DNA of 64,000 bases from Metallyticus violacea (taxonomy: Eukaryota > Arthropoda > Insecta > Mantodea > Metallyticidae), in contig CM060842.1 in the NCBI GenBank assembly GCA_030762175.1, positions 45,354,001 through 45,418,000 of the forward strand, given 5' to 3'. Shown piece after piece: positions 47,609 to 58,868 of the stretch (positions within the stretch are counted from its first letter, which is position 1; the number at the start of each line of letters is the position of its first letter). The translations under genes and the position numbers were made by a program. The notes beneath the pieces are model-generated. The model searched no databases. It worked only from the letters and a program-made list of their open reading frames with translations, and was not told the DNA's origin.

Positions 47609-48444
47609 TCGCCAAAAGGGCCGTAGACATATGGTTTACACATGTTGTTACAAGTATAAGAAAGAAGACAAAATACCGTTGAAAGGGAAGGTTTCCCTGA
47701 AAAAGCTCGTATTGTAACTTTTTTGACTAAGAGGATTTCTTTGTAATGTTCCTTCAGGTCAACTAGAACTTGGAAAACAACCGGATATTGAACAAAACAC
47801 GATCTCAGGAATTGGAAAAGGACGAGTAATTTTTTTGTTAACAGTATAGGGAAAACTCGGGCAATAAATGTCCAGATGGAATCATAAAATCTCTCTTACG
47901 GCTCTCTTTTAATATACCCAGAATTAAGATTTTGCTGCGGGTGGACCCGAATAAAATCTAACAAGATAGCCTATGGGAATTAAACAATAATAAATTAGCA
48001 TAAAAGCCCACCAATAGGAAGATAGGTGTATGACAAATCACGTGATATTTGGAAAGTCATAACGCCTAGACCGACGGACAGACGAGTTAATAAAAGTAGT
48101 TGTAATGGACTTATTACTTGTTTGTCATTTGTTTGTCACTTGGTGCTGAAGTGAAAGGGAAAAGTGTTAGAAAAAACAAAAGTGTTAATAAATTGTGAAA
48201 GCTGGAACTGCGAGTGTTATATTTTGTTTATCTTCTGCTTTCCTTGTGATAGTGCATCACAAAAACGTTCAGCTAATAAATTGAGCTTATAACCGAGAAA
48301 GAAATGTTACTATATTGCGATACTGAATGGAGGTTCGACCAATCACCTCTGATATACCAAACCATTTAAGAAAGTCGATCATCTCCTTATTGACAACGAA
48401 TCTAAACCCAATCTCAACCTAAAATAATAATAATAATTAATAAT

Positions 48445-48477
<33 letters not shown>

Positions 48478-48551
48478 AATAAATAAATATCGCCGCAGAT
48501 GTCTCAAACATATTTGAAAGCCTATCTTTTATTATTTTTTGTGTGTGTGTG
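47609..48551. other. Anonymous sequence with an AAT microsatellite
   Basis: No gene recognised; it ends at a short GT run (48540-48551). Confidence 0.5.
48422..48480. repeat. Imperfect (AAT)n microsatellite
   Basis: About 59 bases of AAT units with a few interruptions (AATT, ATAT). Confidence 0.9.
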
Positions 48552-48671
48552 TTATTTTTAAGGACGCTCTTTAACATCTCAGGTCATCAGCGTCCCATTC
48601 AATTCCGGGCGTGAAACGGCGGACAACTTTTGCTCAGAGGACTCTTCTTTCAGGCTTGAGGTTCCATGTTT
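48552..48671 (-). mobile_element. SINE-A 3' fragment
   Basis: Minus-strand copy of only the 3' third (GGACGCTCTTTAACATCTCA, GTCATCAGCGTCCCATTC, GGCTTGAGGTTC). It stops at the same general point as other truncated copies. No duplication was recognised. Confidence 0.8.
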
Positions 48672-49202
48672 CGTTCTGATGCGGTGCCGCATAATAATTA
48701 ATATTAATTATAGTTACTATTTACTTACCTCTGTAAACAGGTACAAAGCGCCAAATAAATCATCTAAATATAATGATTAGTAATAAGAGACACATGCTTC
48801 TTAAGGGGTTATTAAGGATTTCTGTCTCCCCTTAACTTTGTCTAACTGGTCAGTAAATACTGATATTTTCATGTTACACAAGGGGAAAAAAATCCTCTAG
48901 ACTTCAAATTTTATTCAGATAGAAAGCAAGTGCTTTCCCTTTTGGAATTTCGTCATCTCTTTGGGAAGAAAAGAGGAACAGAACAGTATTAATTTAAAGG
49001 GAAAGTGCGATATTTGTGTTTCAACGAGAACACCCGCAGCAGAACTTTGAAACATCATACCTTAAAAGGGACGAAGAACGAGGATAACTTATTCATATTT
49101 TACAGCTTATTCTAAAAAGGATCTGTGCAAAATCTCGTTTAAATCGATCAAAGGTAAAGGGAACATACTTTTTATAGATTGCATTGGGTTACATTGACAT
49201 CA
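48672..49202. other. Anonymous sequence
   Basis: No feature recognised. Confidence 0.5.
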
Positions 49203-49468
49203 AAGCAGTATTGCCACGGGTGGCCAAGGTCGTTAAGGCGCGGACTCGCAAGTCTGAGGTTCGAATCCCGGCTGGACCGTCTTCCCTGACTGAGGTTTTT
49301 CCCAGGTTTTCCTCAGTGGCACCCTAAACATAGGCTTGGAACGTTTCTTCCTTAAAAACATCCTTTCCCTACATATCATTTCATCTCGTGTATCATCAGT
49401 GTCTACCGCCTACGGTGCCTCTGTAGTAAAAATGGGCGTTAAACACCATTAAAAAAATGTAAGCAGTA
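49203..49468 (+). mobile_element. SINE-B, full copy with target duplication
   Basis: Body 49211-49460, plus strand. Head TTGCCACGGGTGGCCAAGG, B box GAGGTTCGAATCCCGGC, then CTGACTGAGGTTTTTCCCAG, ATCATTTCATC, CTCTGTAGTAAAAATGGGCG and TTAAACACCATTAAAAAAAT. AAGCAGTA at 49203-49210 and 49461-49468 is an 8-bp target duplication. It lacks the CATAAATGGCAAATG segment of the other copies. Confidence 0.9.
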
Positions 49469-51128
49469 ATAGATTTGGTTAATAGAAAAAAATATGCCAA
49501 AGTATTTTTATAAACGTGAAGATCAGGGGAAAAGAAGAAAGTATAATAAATGCAGTTAGGTTCAACGTAGGTGCCAAATGAAAATGTCATATTATTTTGC
49601 TGCTCAAAACCGTGGCAGAAAGAACTGAAACTTAAGCGATAGGTATTCCAATAAGAGGTACATATTTCATCCTGTTGGAGAAGGCAGAGGAATATAAGAC
49701 GTTTAATATCTCGGTACTGTCATATGTGTCCTGTTTTCCAATACGACATCTCTAGTTTGTTTTTTTCCCCCGCACCACATCTCTCAGAAACGTCAATATT
49801 AGAAATGCAAGGTGGGGGGAACTTGGAGATATTCCTACAAGGGAGGGGTAGCTTTTCCACCCGTTCAGACTTTCGCCTCAAACTTCAGATTCGTTCTGTT
49901 TTATTTTAGTCCTCGTTCGGCTGCGCACACACGTTTCTTGTGCGATACTAGCGACTTCAACCGACAAAGATTGGAGCAGAAGGCCGCAGAAAGAGTTTAC
50001 GTATGTTCGGGTGCAGTAAATATTTGACGTTGTGTGGCGCTGTGCAAACATTCGAGTCCGGAGCAAAGTTGGGAGGATTTCTGCAGCGGTTCAGAATTTT
50101 GGGGATTAGCAGAAAAGAAACTCTTGTTTCTCATACACAGCCATTCGAAACTTTGGGGACAGTGTAGTTGAAACCACTGTAAACAAAACCATTGCGCTTT
50201 CCACAGAGTCAAGATACTGAGTCGCTTCTTCGCACTGGTTAATAGTTTCTAAAGAACATAGTCAACAACAGCGTAACATTTATTTAAAATGTAACATTTT
50301 GTCTGATATCGCTGACATCCAAAAACAATGTGGAACTTATAAATTATCAAAAATACAAACTTCACGCTTTTTCATCATTCAAATATTTCGAATTCTACCT
50401 AAAACTTAAAAATTTGGTAAGATTAATTAGAGTACGCACGGCTGAATTTTCTAACGCCTAAATTTATAATCAGTTCTGAATATATTTTTATTAGTTATAG
50501 CCTGTGTGTTGTAAAATAGTGTGTTGATTAAACTGGGTAACAAATTGTGTAGAAAACATTGAAAATAATTTAATAAAAGAGTCATGAATCAATGAGAAAT
50601 TATATATCTTGTTCAAAATGAAAATGAAAAATGTTCAACCTTAATATGTAGCAAGAATTCCATTAATTCTAAGCCACAGAAATTGTTTAAATAAAGTTGG
50701 AATGGAAATGGTGTATGTCCATTGTCTTTATGTTAGCCTGGTGTTCAACCTACACGGTTGCAAAAGCATCAAAAGTCTAAAAATAATGAAATATTGGCTT
50801 TTTTCTTCATTTTTCAGTACCGTGTACTCTATAGGCGACCAATATAAAAATTAACTGATAAATAAGATTAGGCGATAGTTGCAATTTTGGTGGTAACCGG
50901 ATCTTGACCCTGAGCGCTACTTTGTTTACAGAATGCATTCTAGCGGAATTTTCCGAAACTTTCTATTAATGACATTGCGGTGCACTACGCTCTCTCGAAA
51001 ATACTCGAAACTAACTCTCGATAGTTCTGGATGTTTATAGCATCTCATGTCAAGATATATAAACGTATGTCGCGCACATCACTTCAATTTGACAATTGAA
51101 CTACTCACAAAACTTAGTCTAAAACTGT
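49469..51128. other. Anonymous sequence with a GC-richer block
   Basis: 49780-50230 is GC-richer and carries overlapping frames on both strands; a GTATGT that could act as a splice donor lies at about 50001. No family resemblance was found. Confidence 0.4.
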
Positions 51129-51245
51129 ACTTAACTCCCCGCAGCATCTCACTTGTGCCGGGCTTTATTTTAAAATTTTAATCACAAATATTTTTCCTCT
51201 TTTTATCCTATTCTTAAACCAAGAATTCGGGAGATTTTAGAGACT
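51129..51245 (+). repeat. Dispersed repeat, copy 2
   Basis: Shares CTTAACTC, CAGCATCTC and CTTG, then CCGGGCT and TATTTTAA-type blocks with 2506-2660. Class unknown. Confidence 0.4.
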
Positions 51246-51640
51246 CGATAACACTTTAGAGTATGGATTCTTAGGACATATGTAATGCATGTAAGTATTT
51301 CAACACTGGTGTAGACAGTTATTCCTACAAATTCCAAAGGGCAAAAGTGAAGCAGTTGGACGTTTCCCTTACAATCCATTATCATGAGAAATAGAGATAA
51401 CTATATTCTCTTTATCTAATCTGCACACTTGATGTTCTTATTAACTGTTTATGCTAAAGTAAGCTCTTGCCATATATATATATACATCTTACCTATCTCA
51501 CCTCAAGTCATCTGTACTTCAGTTCTTAAATCTGGAAGAACCTAGGGAATCTTCTTAGGTTTCCTCATCAAAAAGAATATCTCGAGCTAAAGCAATTAAA
51601 ACAATTGCATGAATATTTTGAAGAAAAAATGCTGAATATA
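51246..51640. other. Anonymous sequence
   Basis: AT-rich; nothing recognised before the mariner end. Confidence 0.5.
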
Positions 51641-52570
51641 TTAGGTTATCTCATAAGAAAAGATGGTTTTTAAGTTTGGTGTTTGTATGCTGTTAATGAT
51701 CTTCTTTTGTTTAGCAATGTTATTTATCAGCTGCCATGTTTATTATTGTATACTGTGAGCATATATCAGTCGTCAGTTTTTTATTACACAATCATAAAAT
51801 GGAGGTAACAAAGTTTGAGATTAAAATCCTTCTAAGGCACTACTAGAAGTAACCTGCCATGGCTCGAAGAATGTGAAGTGGAGGGATAAGATGTCGTTTG
51901 CGAGCCTAGCACAACGATGGTTTCAGCGTTTCAATAATGGAAAAGAAAATACTAAAGATTTACCACGTCCTGAAAGATCTAAGCTGTGGAATATTGAGAA
52001 CACAAGAAAATCCGCAAAAATGTACCCTTAGGTTGTAAGAAGAATTTGGTGCACCAAAGATATCACATATCCCCACATATAATACAAAAGCTGAATCAAA
52101 CGGAGATTTTATCAGGAGGGTTTTCACGTGTGATAAAAATAGGTATATTACAGCAACTCTGAAATCTGGAAGCAATGTCTCGATTCCAGTCACACTGTCA
52201 AAGTATCGCTAAACAAAACAGGTTCGACCCCACCTACATACCTGGTGGAATTTTGAGAACGTGATTTACAGGGAGTCTGTTTCAAACGGACGTGCAATTG
52301 ATGCGAATCTTTATTCTCAACAACTGGAAATTTTGAGACACAGATACCCAACATGTATTAATGGAAATGGAGTTATTTTGCAACAGGACATTGCGAGACC
52401 CCATACCACTGGAACAACCATGGAAACAATCCAGGCATTGGAAGGGGTCGAACTTATACCACAACCAGCATATAGCCTTGACCTTGTGCCTTTACATTAC
52501 CATCTGTTTTGATCCATCGTGGAAGAGAGTTCTATTACATTGAAAATGTGGAAGTAGGTGTGGCCGTATT
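51641..52570 (+). mobile_element. Irritans/HsMar-like mariner, 3' end not found
   Basis: Starts TTAGGTTATCTCATAAGAAA preceded by TATA, the form of the left end of irritans-type mariners, which begin TTAGGTTG and insert at TA. The body encodes a broken transposase in the right orientation and at the right distance. The matching right inverted end was not found; after about 52570 the sequence runs into a G16 tract. Confidence 0.7.
51799..52512 (+). pseudogene. Irritans/HsMar-like mariner transposase, decayed
   Basis: N-terminal MEVTKFEIKILLRHYW (51799), then WFQRFNNGKENTKDLPRPER (about 51916-51975), the helix-turn-helix end, and NIENTRK. The middle is scrambled and its first catalytic Asp was not recognisable. 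The C-terminal half is open from about 52261: YSQQLEILRHRYPTCINGNG, VILQQDIARPHTT (second catalytic Asp at about 52387) and LIPQPAYSLDLVP followed by LHYHLF. The residue that should be the third catalytic Asp (PSDYH in the family) is His. Loss of a catalytic residue plus frameshifts makes it inactive. Confidence 0.87.
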
Positions 52571-52596
52571 CTTTGCATAAAAATTGGTACCGTCGC

Positions 52597-52612
52597 GGGG
52601 GGGGGGGGGGGG
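52597..52612. repeat. G16 homopolymer
   Basis: Sixteen consecutive G just after the mariner relic; a length this unusual can also be a sequencing or assembly error. Confidence 0.85.
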
Positions 52613-53079
52613 TGTTTGAGAGTTGGCTCAAGACTATAGAATATAATGAATTTTATTTTGAAGATTAGTTAATTTTTTTTCAGACTATATTTCAAATAAA
52701 ATTTTGCTTAAATGGTCATTCTTTACATTTTCAAAATCATCACGATATTGTCATGCCCTATATCTTTTATGTCTAAATTCATTAGCCTAAGCGCTTCGCT
52801 CATGTATTATATTAGTTTTGAAGTCACTCTCGTAGCAGCTTAGTATGTATATTGCTTTTCACTTATTAAACATGGTTAATATTTTGTTTCAATTGAAAGC
52901 AAACGTGTTTTATAATATAAATGAAAGTAATACCATTGATATGGTACAAATAATAGGAAATAATGTAAATATCTATATCTATTTTGAAAACTAAAACATG
53001 TAATAGTCCTTGTGGGTAAGTATATCTTTTCTCTTATGCATTTTACATTAAACTCAGGACCATTTCATTTAAAATATGC

Positions 53080-53105
53080 AAAAAAAAAAAAAAAAAAAAA
53101 AAAAA
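53080..53105. repeat. A26 homopolymer
   Basis: Pure A-run; a possible retroposon tail, but no body is recognisable upstream. Confidence 0.85.
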
Positions 53106-54201
53106 TCATTACAAAAATATCATACAAAACTAATTCTACATGGGCCGATTGCAAATTTAACTTATCAGAAAGGAGGTTATTACAGATGCGTCAGAAAATG
53201 AAGGATTATCGAGAAGTCGCTCCGCAGCCATTGTATAGCCGACATTTCTCTAGAGAAGTGGATTCTGATGGCAGTATTGACCGCGCCCAAACCGTATTGT
53301 TATTGAGTTCACATTTAATCACTAAGGCAAGCACACACTCCAAAGTCGAAGCCTTAGCAACGGTGGGCGATTAACTGCTAAAACCGGTTTCGAAAAAAGG
53401 AAAGAGTGTCAGAAATGTGGGAGTACCAACTTTCTTCTGCGCGGTGCACATCAGACGAATGTAGAGGAACTTGTCGATGACCTGTTATAACGCTCTTTCA
53501 TTTACTTTTAAATTATCACCCGATAAAAAGGACAGGTTTAAATCTACTCTTACAGAATATATATTGTTCAGTTGATGAATTTATAGTGAATAATAAATAA
53601 TGTTCAAAGTGTAGTCAATCATAAGACAATATATCTAATATGGCAAAGCATCCCTGTATGGCATATAATTATGTATGAAATATATTGCCCTTTTCTTGTC
53701 TGTATTCGAGCTTTAAATTGTTTTATATGTTATTGAAATTATTGCGCATGTTTATTTACATACTTTAAAAAGTCTTTAAATACATTATGAGTTGTTCCCA
53801 TGTTCTGAAGTACATACATTGCTAAAGAATCTCAAAGATATATGTCTTAATCTTAATTTTGTATTGGGAGGACTTATTATGAAGGAGGTAATCAGGAACA
53901 CCTGTTTTTAACTATTTATCACATTGACTGCTACGATTTTCATCTATTAGTCACTGTTGACATAAAACCTGAAGTATGATACATTAATTTTAAATGGACA
54001 AATGGCTTTAATTACTTTCTTAGCTTTGCCAATAAATGGCATTGGTTCTTTAGGCCCCTTTCCGTACCCTCTGTTTCGTATTTATGACGTTTTATTGATG
54101 AAATGCCAGGGTTCTCCCGAACACCAGGAAAACTGGTTAGAAGTCATCTTATTTAAATAAACTTACGATAAAATGTATTTCGCTAACAATTATTGCTTCC
54201 T

Positions 54202-54202
<1 letters not shown>

Positions 54203-54236
<34 letters not shown>
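54203..54236. repeat. T34 homopolymer
   Basis: Pure T-run; on the minus strand a possible poly(A) tail with no recognised body. Confidence 0.85.
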
Positions 54237-54239
<3 letters not shown>

Positions 54240-54465
54240 GTTTTGAACACTAGAAATGTCGATCTAATGGTTATCAAAGTAAATTAAAGTAAACTGTGGA
54301 TTGTAAGTATGTGAGGATAAGGGTGGTGGTTTAAAATAATCATGTTTAATCCAATAACTTTAAATTTGAGCTCTGTTATAGTTTTAGAAAGTAAAAGCTG
54401 TTATAGATCTAAAACATATAACATTTTGATTACTTTTATCACCAACATTCATATACTCTTGAACT

Positions 54466-55044
54466 GTGAGATAATTTCAGTTAAGAGCCGGCAGAGCGCG
54501 GCTGCGTATTGGTCGAGGCAAGTCGTCAGGGCCTATAATACACTTGTAGCAGCTTGTAATTCCTTTGAGCAGGTTATGTCAGCGACTGGCTATGCGTTCG
54601 TGTGATATTCGTTGCTTTCACTGTGGGTGAATTGTGTGCTAATAGTTCTTCATTGGGTACGCTACTACATAAATATAGTCCTGAAGAACGGGTTTTCATG
54701 TACGACCTATACGTGAAAACTGTTTCTGTAATAAAATATTCCGGTGGTCATGTTCCAAGTACAGAAAATTTTCTCCAGCTTGTTAAAAAGCTACTGGAGA
54801 CATTGTCTCACAATGACAAGAAATGTATTCCGAACTGGCATATTCTTACGGAAGACAAGGATGAAATTCAGGAATTTCCTACCAAATGTCGATATGAGGA
54901 TAAGGAGCGTCGTTTTGAACATTTCTTATAACACAGGCTAGTACTCATAAGTAAAAATAGAAATAGTAACGTTCGCTCGGCCGTTCTACCTCCTTTTTCC
55001 GGTTGCGACGGTTGCATTTCCCTAGCCGACTCAAGTAACCTCAC
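54466..55044 (+). mobile_element. DUF4817-type inverted-repeat element, copy 3 (best)
   Basis: About 580 bp. The left end (GTGAGATAATTTCAGTTAAG, then CCGGCAGAGCGCGGCTGCG) and the right end (AAGTAACCTCACTGTAC, inverted) correspond, and both match the ends at 5.3, 12.6 and 32.1 kb. It contains the least damaged reading frame of the family and no catalytic domain. Non-autonomous; probably mobilised by a longer relative, which is inference. Confidence 0.7.
54602..54931 (+). CDS. Small helix-turn-helix ORF of the DUF4817-type element
   Basis: Open frame of 109 codons. From about residue 27 it reads YSPEERVFMYDLYVKTVSVI (54680-54739), then a glycine/proline turn and PSTENFLQLVKKLLETLS (about 54762-54815), DKK, and WHILTEDKDEIQEF (about 54837). 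This is the arrangement of the DUF4817 helix-turn-helix: an E-R-F/Y-D-Y-K first helix, a P-S linker, an L-V-K recognition helix, DKK, then R-VLTEEK-DEI. In full-length relatives a DDE integrase-like domain follows; here the frame ends at 54931. The true start may be the ATG at 54698. Expression and function are unknown; it may simply be the last fragment to decay. Confidence 0.45.
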   Translation: MIFVAFTVGELCANSSSLGTLLHKYSPEERVFMYDLYVKTVSVIKYSGGHVPSTENFLQLVKKLLETLSHNDKKCIPNWHILTEDKDEIQEFPTKCRYEDKERRFEHFL

Positions 55045-55715
55045 TGTACTACAAGAACGCTATTCCATACCGAATTAAGTTTAAATATAAAGGGTAGCTG
55101 GGTAACTCACGTTTAGGGTCAATAATAAGCAAGAGTTCTGTTTTCTTTTGTCATTAATCGTGTTTTTTGTTACACTACATTTAGTTATATAAATGTAGAA
55201 ACGTTGCTTGTGACAATCTTTTTAGCTTATCGTAGTTAAGGCACATGGTTAAACTGCTTGCAGATAATCGAGAGTTGGCTGTATTTTCATTTTTAGAAAT
55301 AAACAAATGGTATAAATAGTAGACTAAACCTTGAAAAAGTTGTAAGTTCTGAAACTCCGCAAAATATTTGACAATGTCCATCAAGAAGTTTATTCAGGGC
55401 AGAATTAATTGTGAAGCATTAAACAAAAGCAGGTCCAAGTAACTTTGTGCATTTGTATAGATAGTGGGACTGTCTCGACATGCCAATGATGACATCTTTA
55501 TCGTTTAGCAGCTAGATGTATTTTTATCTACCGCAATATTTCCGTACACATTTCTTAAACGCTAATGAATGTTGGTGGTAAAGTAATTCATTTGTTGATA
55601 ACAAACAGCACATAGAAACTGCATTTTTGAAAGCTAACTTTACCACTACTGTCTAGCGGAAGAATGCGAGGCTACTTCAAATAATATTCTAATTTTTTTC
55701 TACATAAACTGCCGA

Positions 55716-55760
<45 letters not shown>

Positions 55761-57283
55761 ATTACTTATTGAATATCCTTTCTAATAGAATTTATATAAT
55801 TGCATTACTTATTGAATGTCCCTCTCATAGAATAATCATATTAACCTTCTTATTTAACACTTAAGTTTAAGTTATGATCATTTAACTTTTTGAAGTTGGA
55901 GGTTGCATCCACGATTATCATTTGACAGTGTTCGCGCTCTCTCTCTCTTTCTCTCTCTCTCTCCTGCGACTAACTTGCCATTGGAGGAAAGTTGGAATGA
56001 CTTTTATGAAAACAGCCTACTCGTGGTAAAGGATTATTTCCACGGTATTAACAAATGGAAGTGCAAATGTTGTACAGAGGACAGAAATACACCTTCCTTA
56101 AACGCAGCAGGTTGGCAGAGCTGGCTTATGAGCTATCTTTCGATCTCGTCCGGTAGTACATTTTGCCTTTACGTGTGCTGTACGATGATGCTCTCTTATC
56201 GTCGCTGTCCTGAGCTGTGACAGAGGCGACTCAAAGAGAACACGTTTGGGTGTCATCGTTTTGGTATTTATCTAAGTTACCGGTACAGGCTTTCATTTCC
56301 GTGCGCTGTATTTTACTCTGTCCGGCTGTTTCCTTTGAACCCGATGCGCAGAGGAGCTAAAACTGACATGCTTTCTGTCTATCTCACACAATTTTGTGAT
56401 TTACCACCCAGAGATAGTGGTAGAATGTTGTGCACAAACATAATACCGTAACTCATTTAAATTCATCAGTCTTATATTGGCAAGTCTGGGATTACTCGAA
56501 ATGCAATGCAGTGACACTCAAATGTTATTTCTATTCTTTATCTTATTTTTCTATCTCTATTTTTCCCGCTTTAATTTCCGATAAATATTTGAAACGTCAT
56601 ATAACCAGAATACTTATTAAAGTGCTAAAGTGCTTGGCAATCTGAAGCCTGTGGATCGATGTGGTTAAGTGAGAAGAGCTCGAAACAGGCTACTCGATGA
56701 GGCTATACATTCATTTTTAATGGCGTATTTAGCTACTAAAGTAAACTGAACAGTTAAGATTTTAATAAGGTTTAGAGACGAGAGGTAACGCATATTCAAG
56801 TCAAATATTAGTGACCGTTGTATTTTCATGGTGGGGTTTATGTTCACTAATATAAGCACGAAAGCTGAATATTTATAAATAACATATGGTTCACTAGCAC
56901 TAAAGCACCTAAATGAAATAAATATAGAAAACAACCTGACTACCGATTTAAACTAATAGTATTTGAGATTTAAACTTCTACTTTCTTCTCTCAAATTAAC
57001 ATCTATTGAATGAACTGGAGGACATTTCTGTTTCATGAAAATGTAACTTAAAATGGAATTAAGATTTTAAGTAATAAAAAAACATTGAAAGTCGATGTAA
57101 GATGCTAAGGAGCTAAGGAATAATATACGATTATAAGCAAATGAATACTCACTTAGTTTTAAAATGCATATATTACAATTCCGAAACCTACGAGGTGTGC
57201 CGGAAAACGCCATTCTAGTGGGGTGTTAAAAGGTTACGAATCGGCTTAATTGTAATCCTGCAAAACTGGCATCTTACCCCTAC
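55045..57283. other. Anonymous sequence with TA and CT microsatellites
   Basis: No gene recognised. A (CT)n-interrupted tract lies at about 55938-55961. The frame at 55903-56220 (105 codons, Cys- and Trp-containing, GC-richer) is the most protein-like but matches nothing known. Confidence 0.4.
55719..55757. repeat. (TA)n microsatellite
   Basis: About 38 bases of perfect TA dinucleotides. Confidence 0.95.
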
Positions 57284-57500
57284 TTTTTTGTTTTATGGTG
57301 TTAAACGCCCGCTTTTACTACTGATGATACATGAGACGAAATGATATATTGGGAAAGAATTTTTAAGGAAGGAAACGTTTCAGACCTAAGTTTAGGGTAT
57401 CTCATTTGCCATTTATGAGGACGAGGAAAATGTGGAAAAAACCTCAGTCAGAGAGGACGGTCCTGGCGGGACTCAAACCCGGACCTCCCGCCCACGATTC
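57284..57500 (-). mobile_element. SINE-B, head-damaged copy
   Basis: Minus strand. The tail side (TGTTAAACGCCCGCTTTTAC) and body (CCATTTATGAGGAC, AAAAAACCTCAGTCAG, GACTCAAACCCGGACCTCCC) are present. The tRNA head stops after the B box, and the region of the A-rich tail carries a small deletion (GAGGCACC block missing). Confidence 0.82.
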
Positions 57501-58038
57501 CACTAATGACGTCGGCAGTTTTAGCAGGAACAATTTCTATACTTTTAACAGACCGTAATCTTAACAGCTTTTTCTTTAATCCTACCGTGGCGGTCCCATA
57601 CATATTGCGTTAAGCTTCCATATGTGATGGATACATAGTGAAAGTAGCGTGAAGTACCCAATCTATAAAATATATTATGATTCATATTGAAAATAGTAGT
57701 TGAAAGAAGTATTCTTTTAATAATAATGTAAAGCATATTGCGAAATAAAGAGCAACATGGCTGTAGCTATATACAGTCCTATACAGCTAATTATTTATTA
57801 TTTGAAGGGTTTTTATTCAGTTATTACACTTAACATAATAATCACTGCCATCCGTAATAATCCATTAAGTCTGGGGGGGGGGGGTCTTTCATTTTAACGT
57901 TCGGTATGCCGTAGTGTTTTGTTTTAATAACTAAATTCTTACATAAAGCACAAACATTCATAGCCGAATTGATTTAAATAAAACATTCACAACGTTACTA
58001 ACTTAATTTCTTGGAGTGACATCTTTACAAGTGACACG
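57501..58038. other. Anonymous sequence
   Basis: AT-rich; a G-run near 57871-57882. Nothing recognised. Confidence 0.5.
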
Positions 58039-58303
58039 TTTTTTTTTTTTTTTATTTGTGTTTAACGCCCGTTTTTACTACTGAGCCACCAAGGCGGTGA
58101 CACTGATAATACATGAAATGAAATGATAAATTGAGAAAGGATTTATTTTTAAGGAAGGAAACGTTCCAGGCTTAAGTTGCCATTTATGAGGACTGAGGAA
58201 AACCTGGAAAAAACTTCAATCAGGGAGGACGGTCCTGACGGGATTGGAACCCCTAGACCTCCCGCTCACAAGTCCGCGCCTTCACGACCTCGGCCACCCA
58301 TGG
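58039..58303 (-). mobile_element. SINE-B, full copy
   Basis: Minus strand. T-run at the left (A-tail), then TTTAACGCCCGTTTTTACTA, GAAATGATAAATTGAGAAAG, CCATTTATGAGGACTGAGG, AAAAACTTCAATCAGGGAGG, the B-box region GGGATTGGAACCCC and the head ACGACCTCGGCCACCC at the right end. It lacks the GGGTACCTCCCCGGC block of other copies. Confidence 0.88.
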
Positions 58304-58868
58304 CTGGAATGCTATTATTCTTATTATCGTTTGGTAGATAGGTCTTGGGACGGTCATTCCCAACAATGCTAAATTTATATAATTGAACATACGTAATAAA
58401 CAAAAACACTCACCACTTGGCTGAAACATGTTTAAACACTGCCCCCATTTAACACGATATCTAAGAACATCTTCCAAGTACAGTTCCCACTATGACCCAG
58501 CTAACACTAACAACTGAACATCTGGCGCTGCGGGAATGAAATACGAACAAAATGGCATCTTCGACCTACTGGTATTTTACACCGACTTGGTTTATAATTT
58601 AGGGGCGAGAAGACGAGGGGTGCCCAATAAGTTATCTACCTGAGCTTGAAAAGACACCTGACGGTGAAACTCGCCACATTATATTTCACTGTAATCTTTC
58701 TTGAACTTCATATACTAGTTCACTTCGCCTCCAGTGAATTTATTCCATCAGAATTTAAGGATATGTTTGACCCTCCAACCAACCCATTATTACTCATCGT
58801 CGTTATTGTTGCAACATCTCCATCCACAATCATTGGGAACCAGACTTGGACTATAGGAGTGCATGGTT
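58304..58868. other. Anonymous sequence
   Basis: The frame at 58646-58870 (74 codons) starts with a hydrophobic segment resembling a signal peptide (VKLATLYFTVIFLELHILV) but has no recognised family and ends at the SINE target. Confidence 0.4.

Larger units (their letters stand above)
52571..54465. other. Anonymous sequence with homopolymers
   Basis: Holds G16 (52597-52612), A26 (53080-53105) and T34 (54203-54236). 53140-53380 is less AT-rich and open on the plus strand (MRQKMKDYREVAPQPLYSRH, then SREVDSDGSIDRAQT), coding-like but unrecognised. Confidence 0.4.

Noticed and set aside
49235..49280. Functional Ser/Leu-type tRNA gene
   Set aside because: It is the head of a SINE-B flanked by an 8-bp target duplication.
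55903..56220. 105-codon plus-strand frame as a gene
   Set aside because: Begins in a CT-repeat region and has no recognisable domain; kept only as part of an anonymous block.
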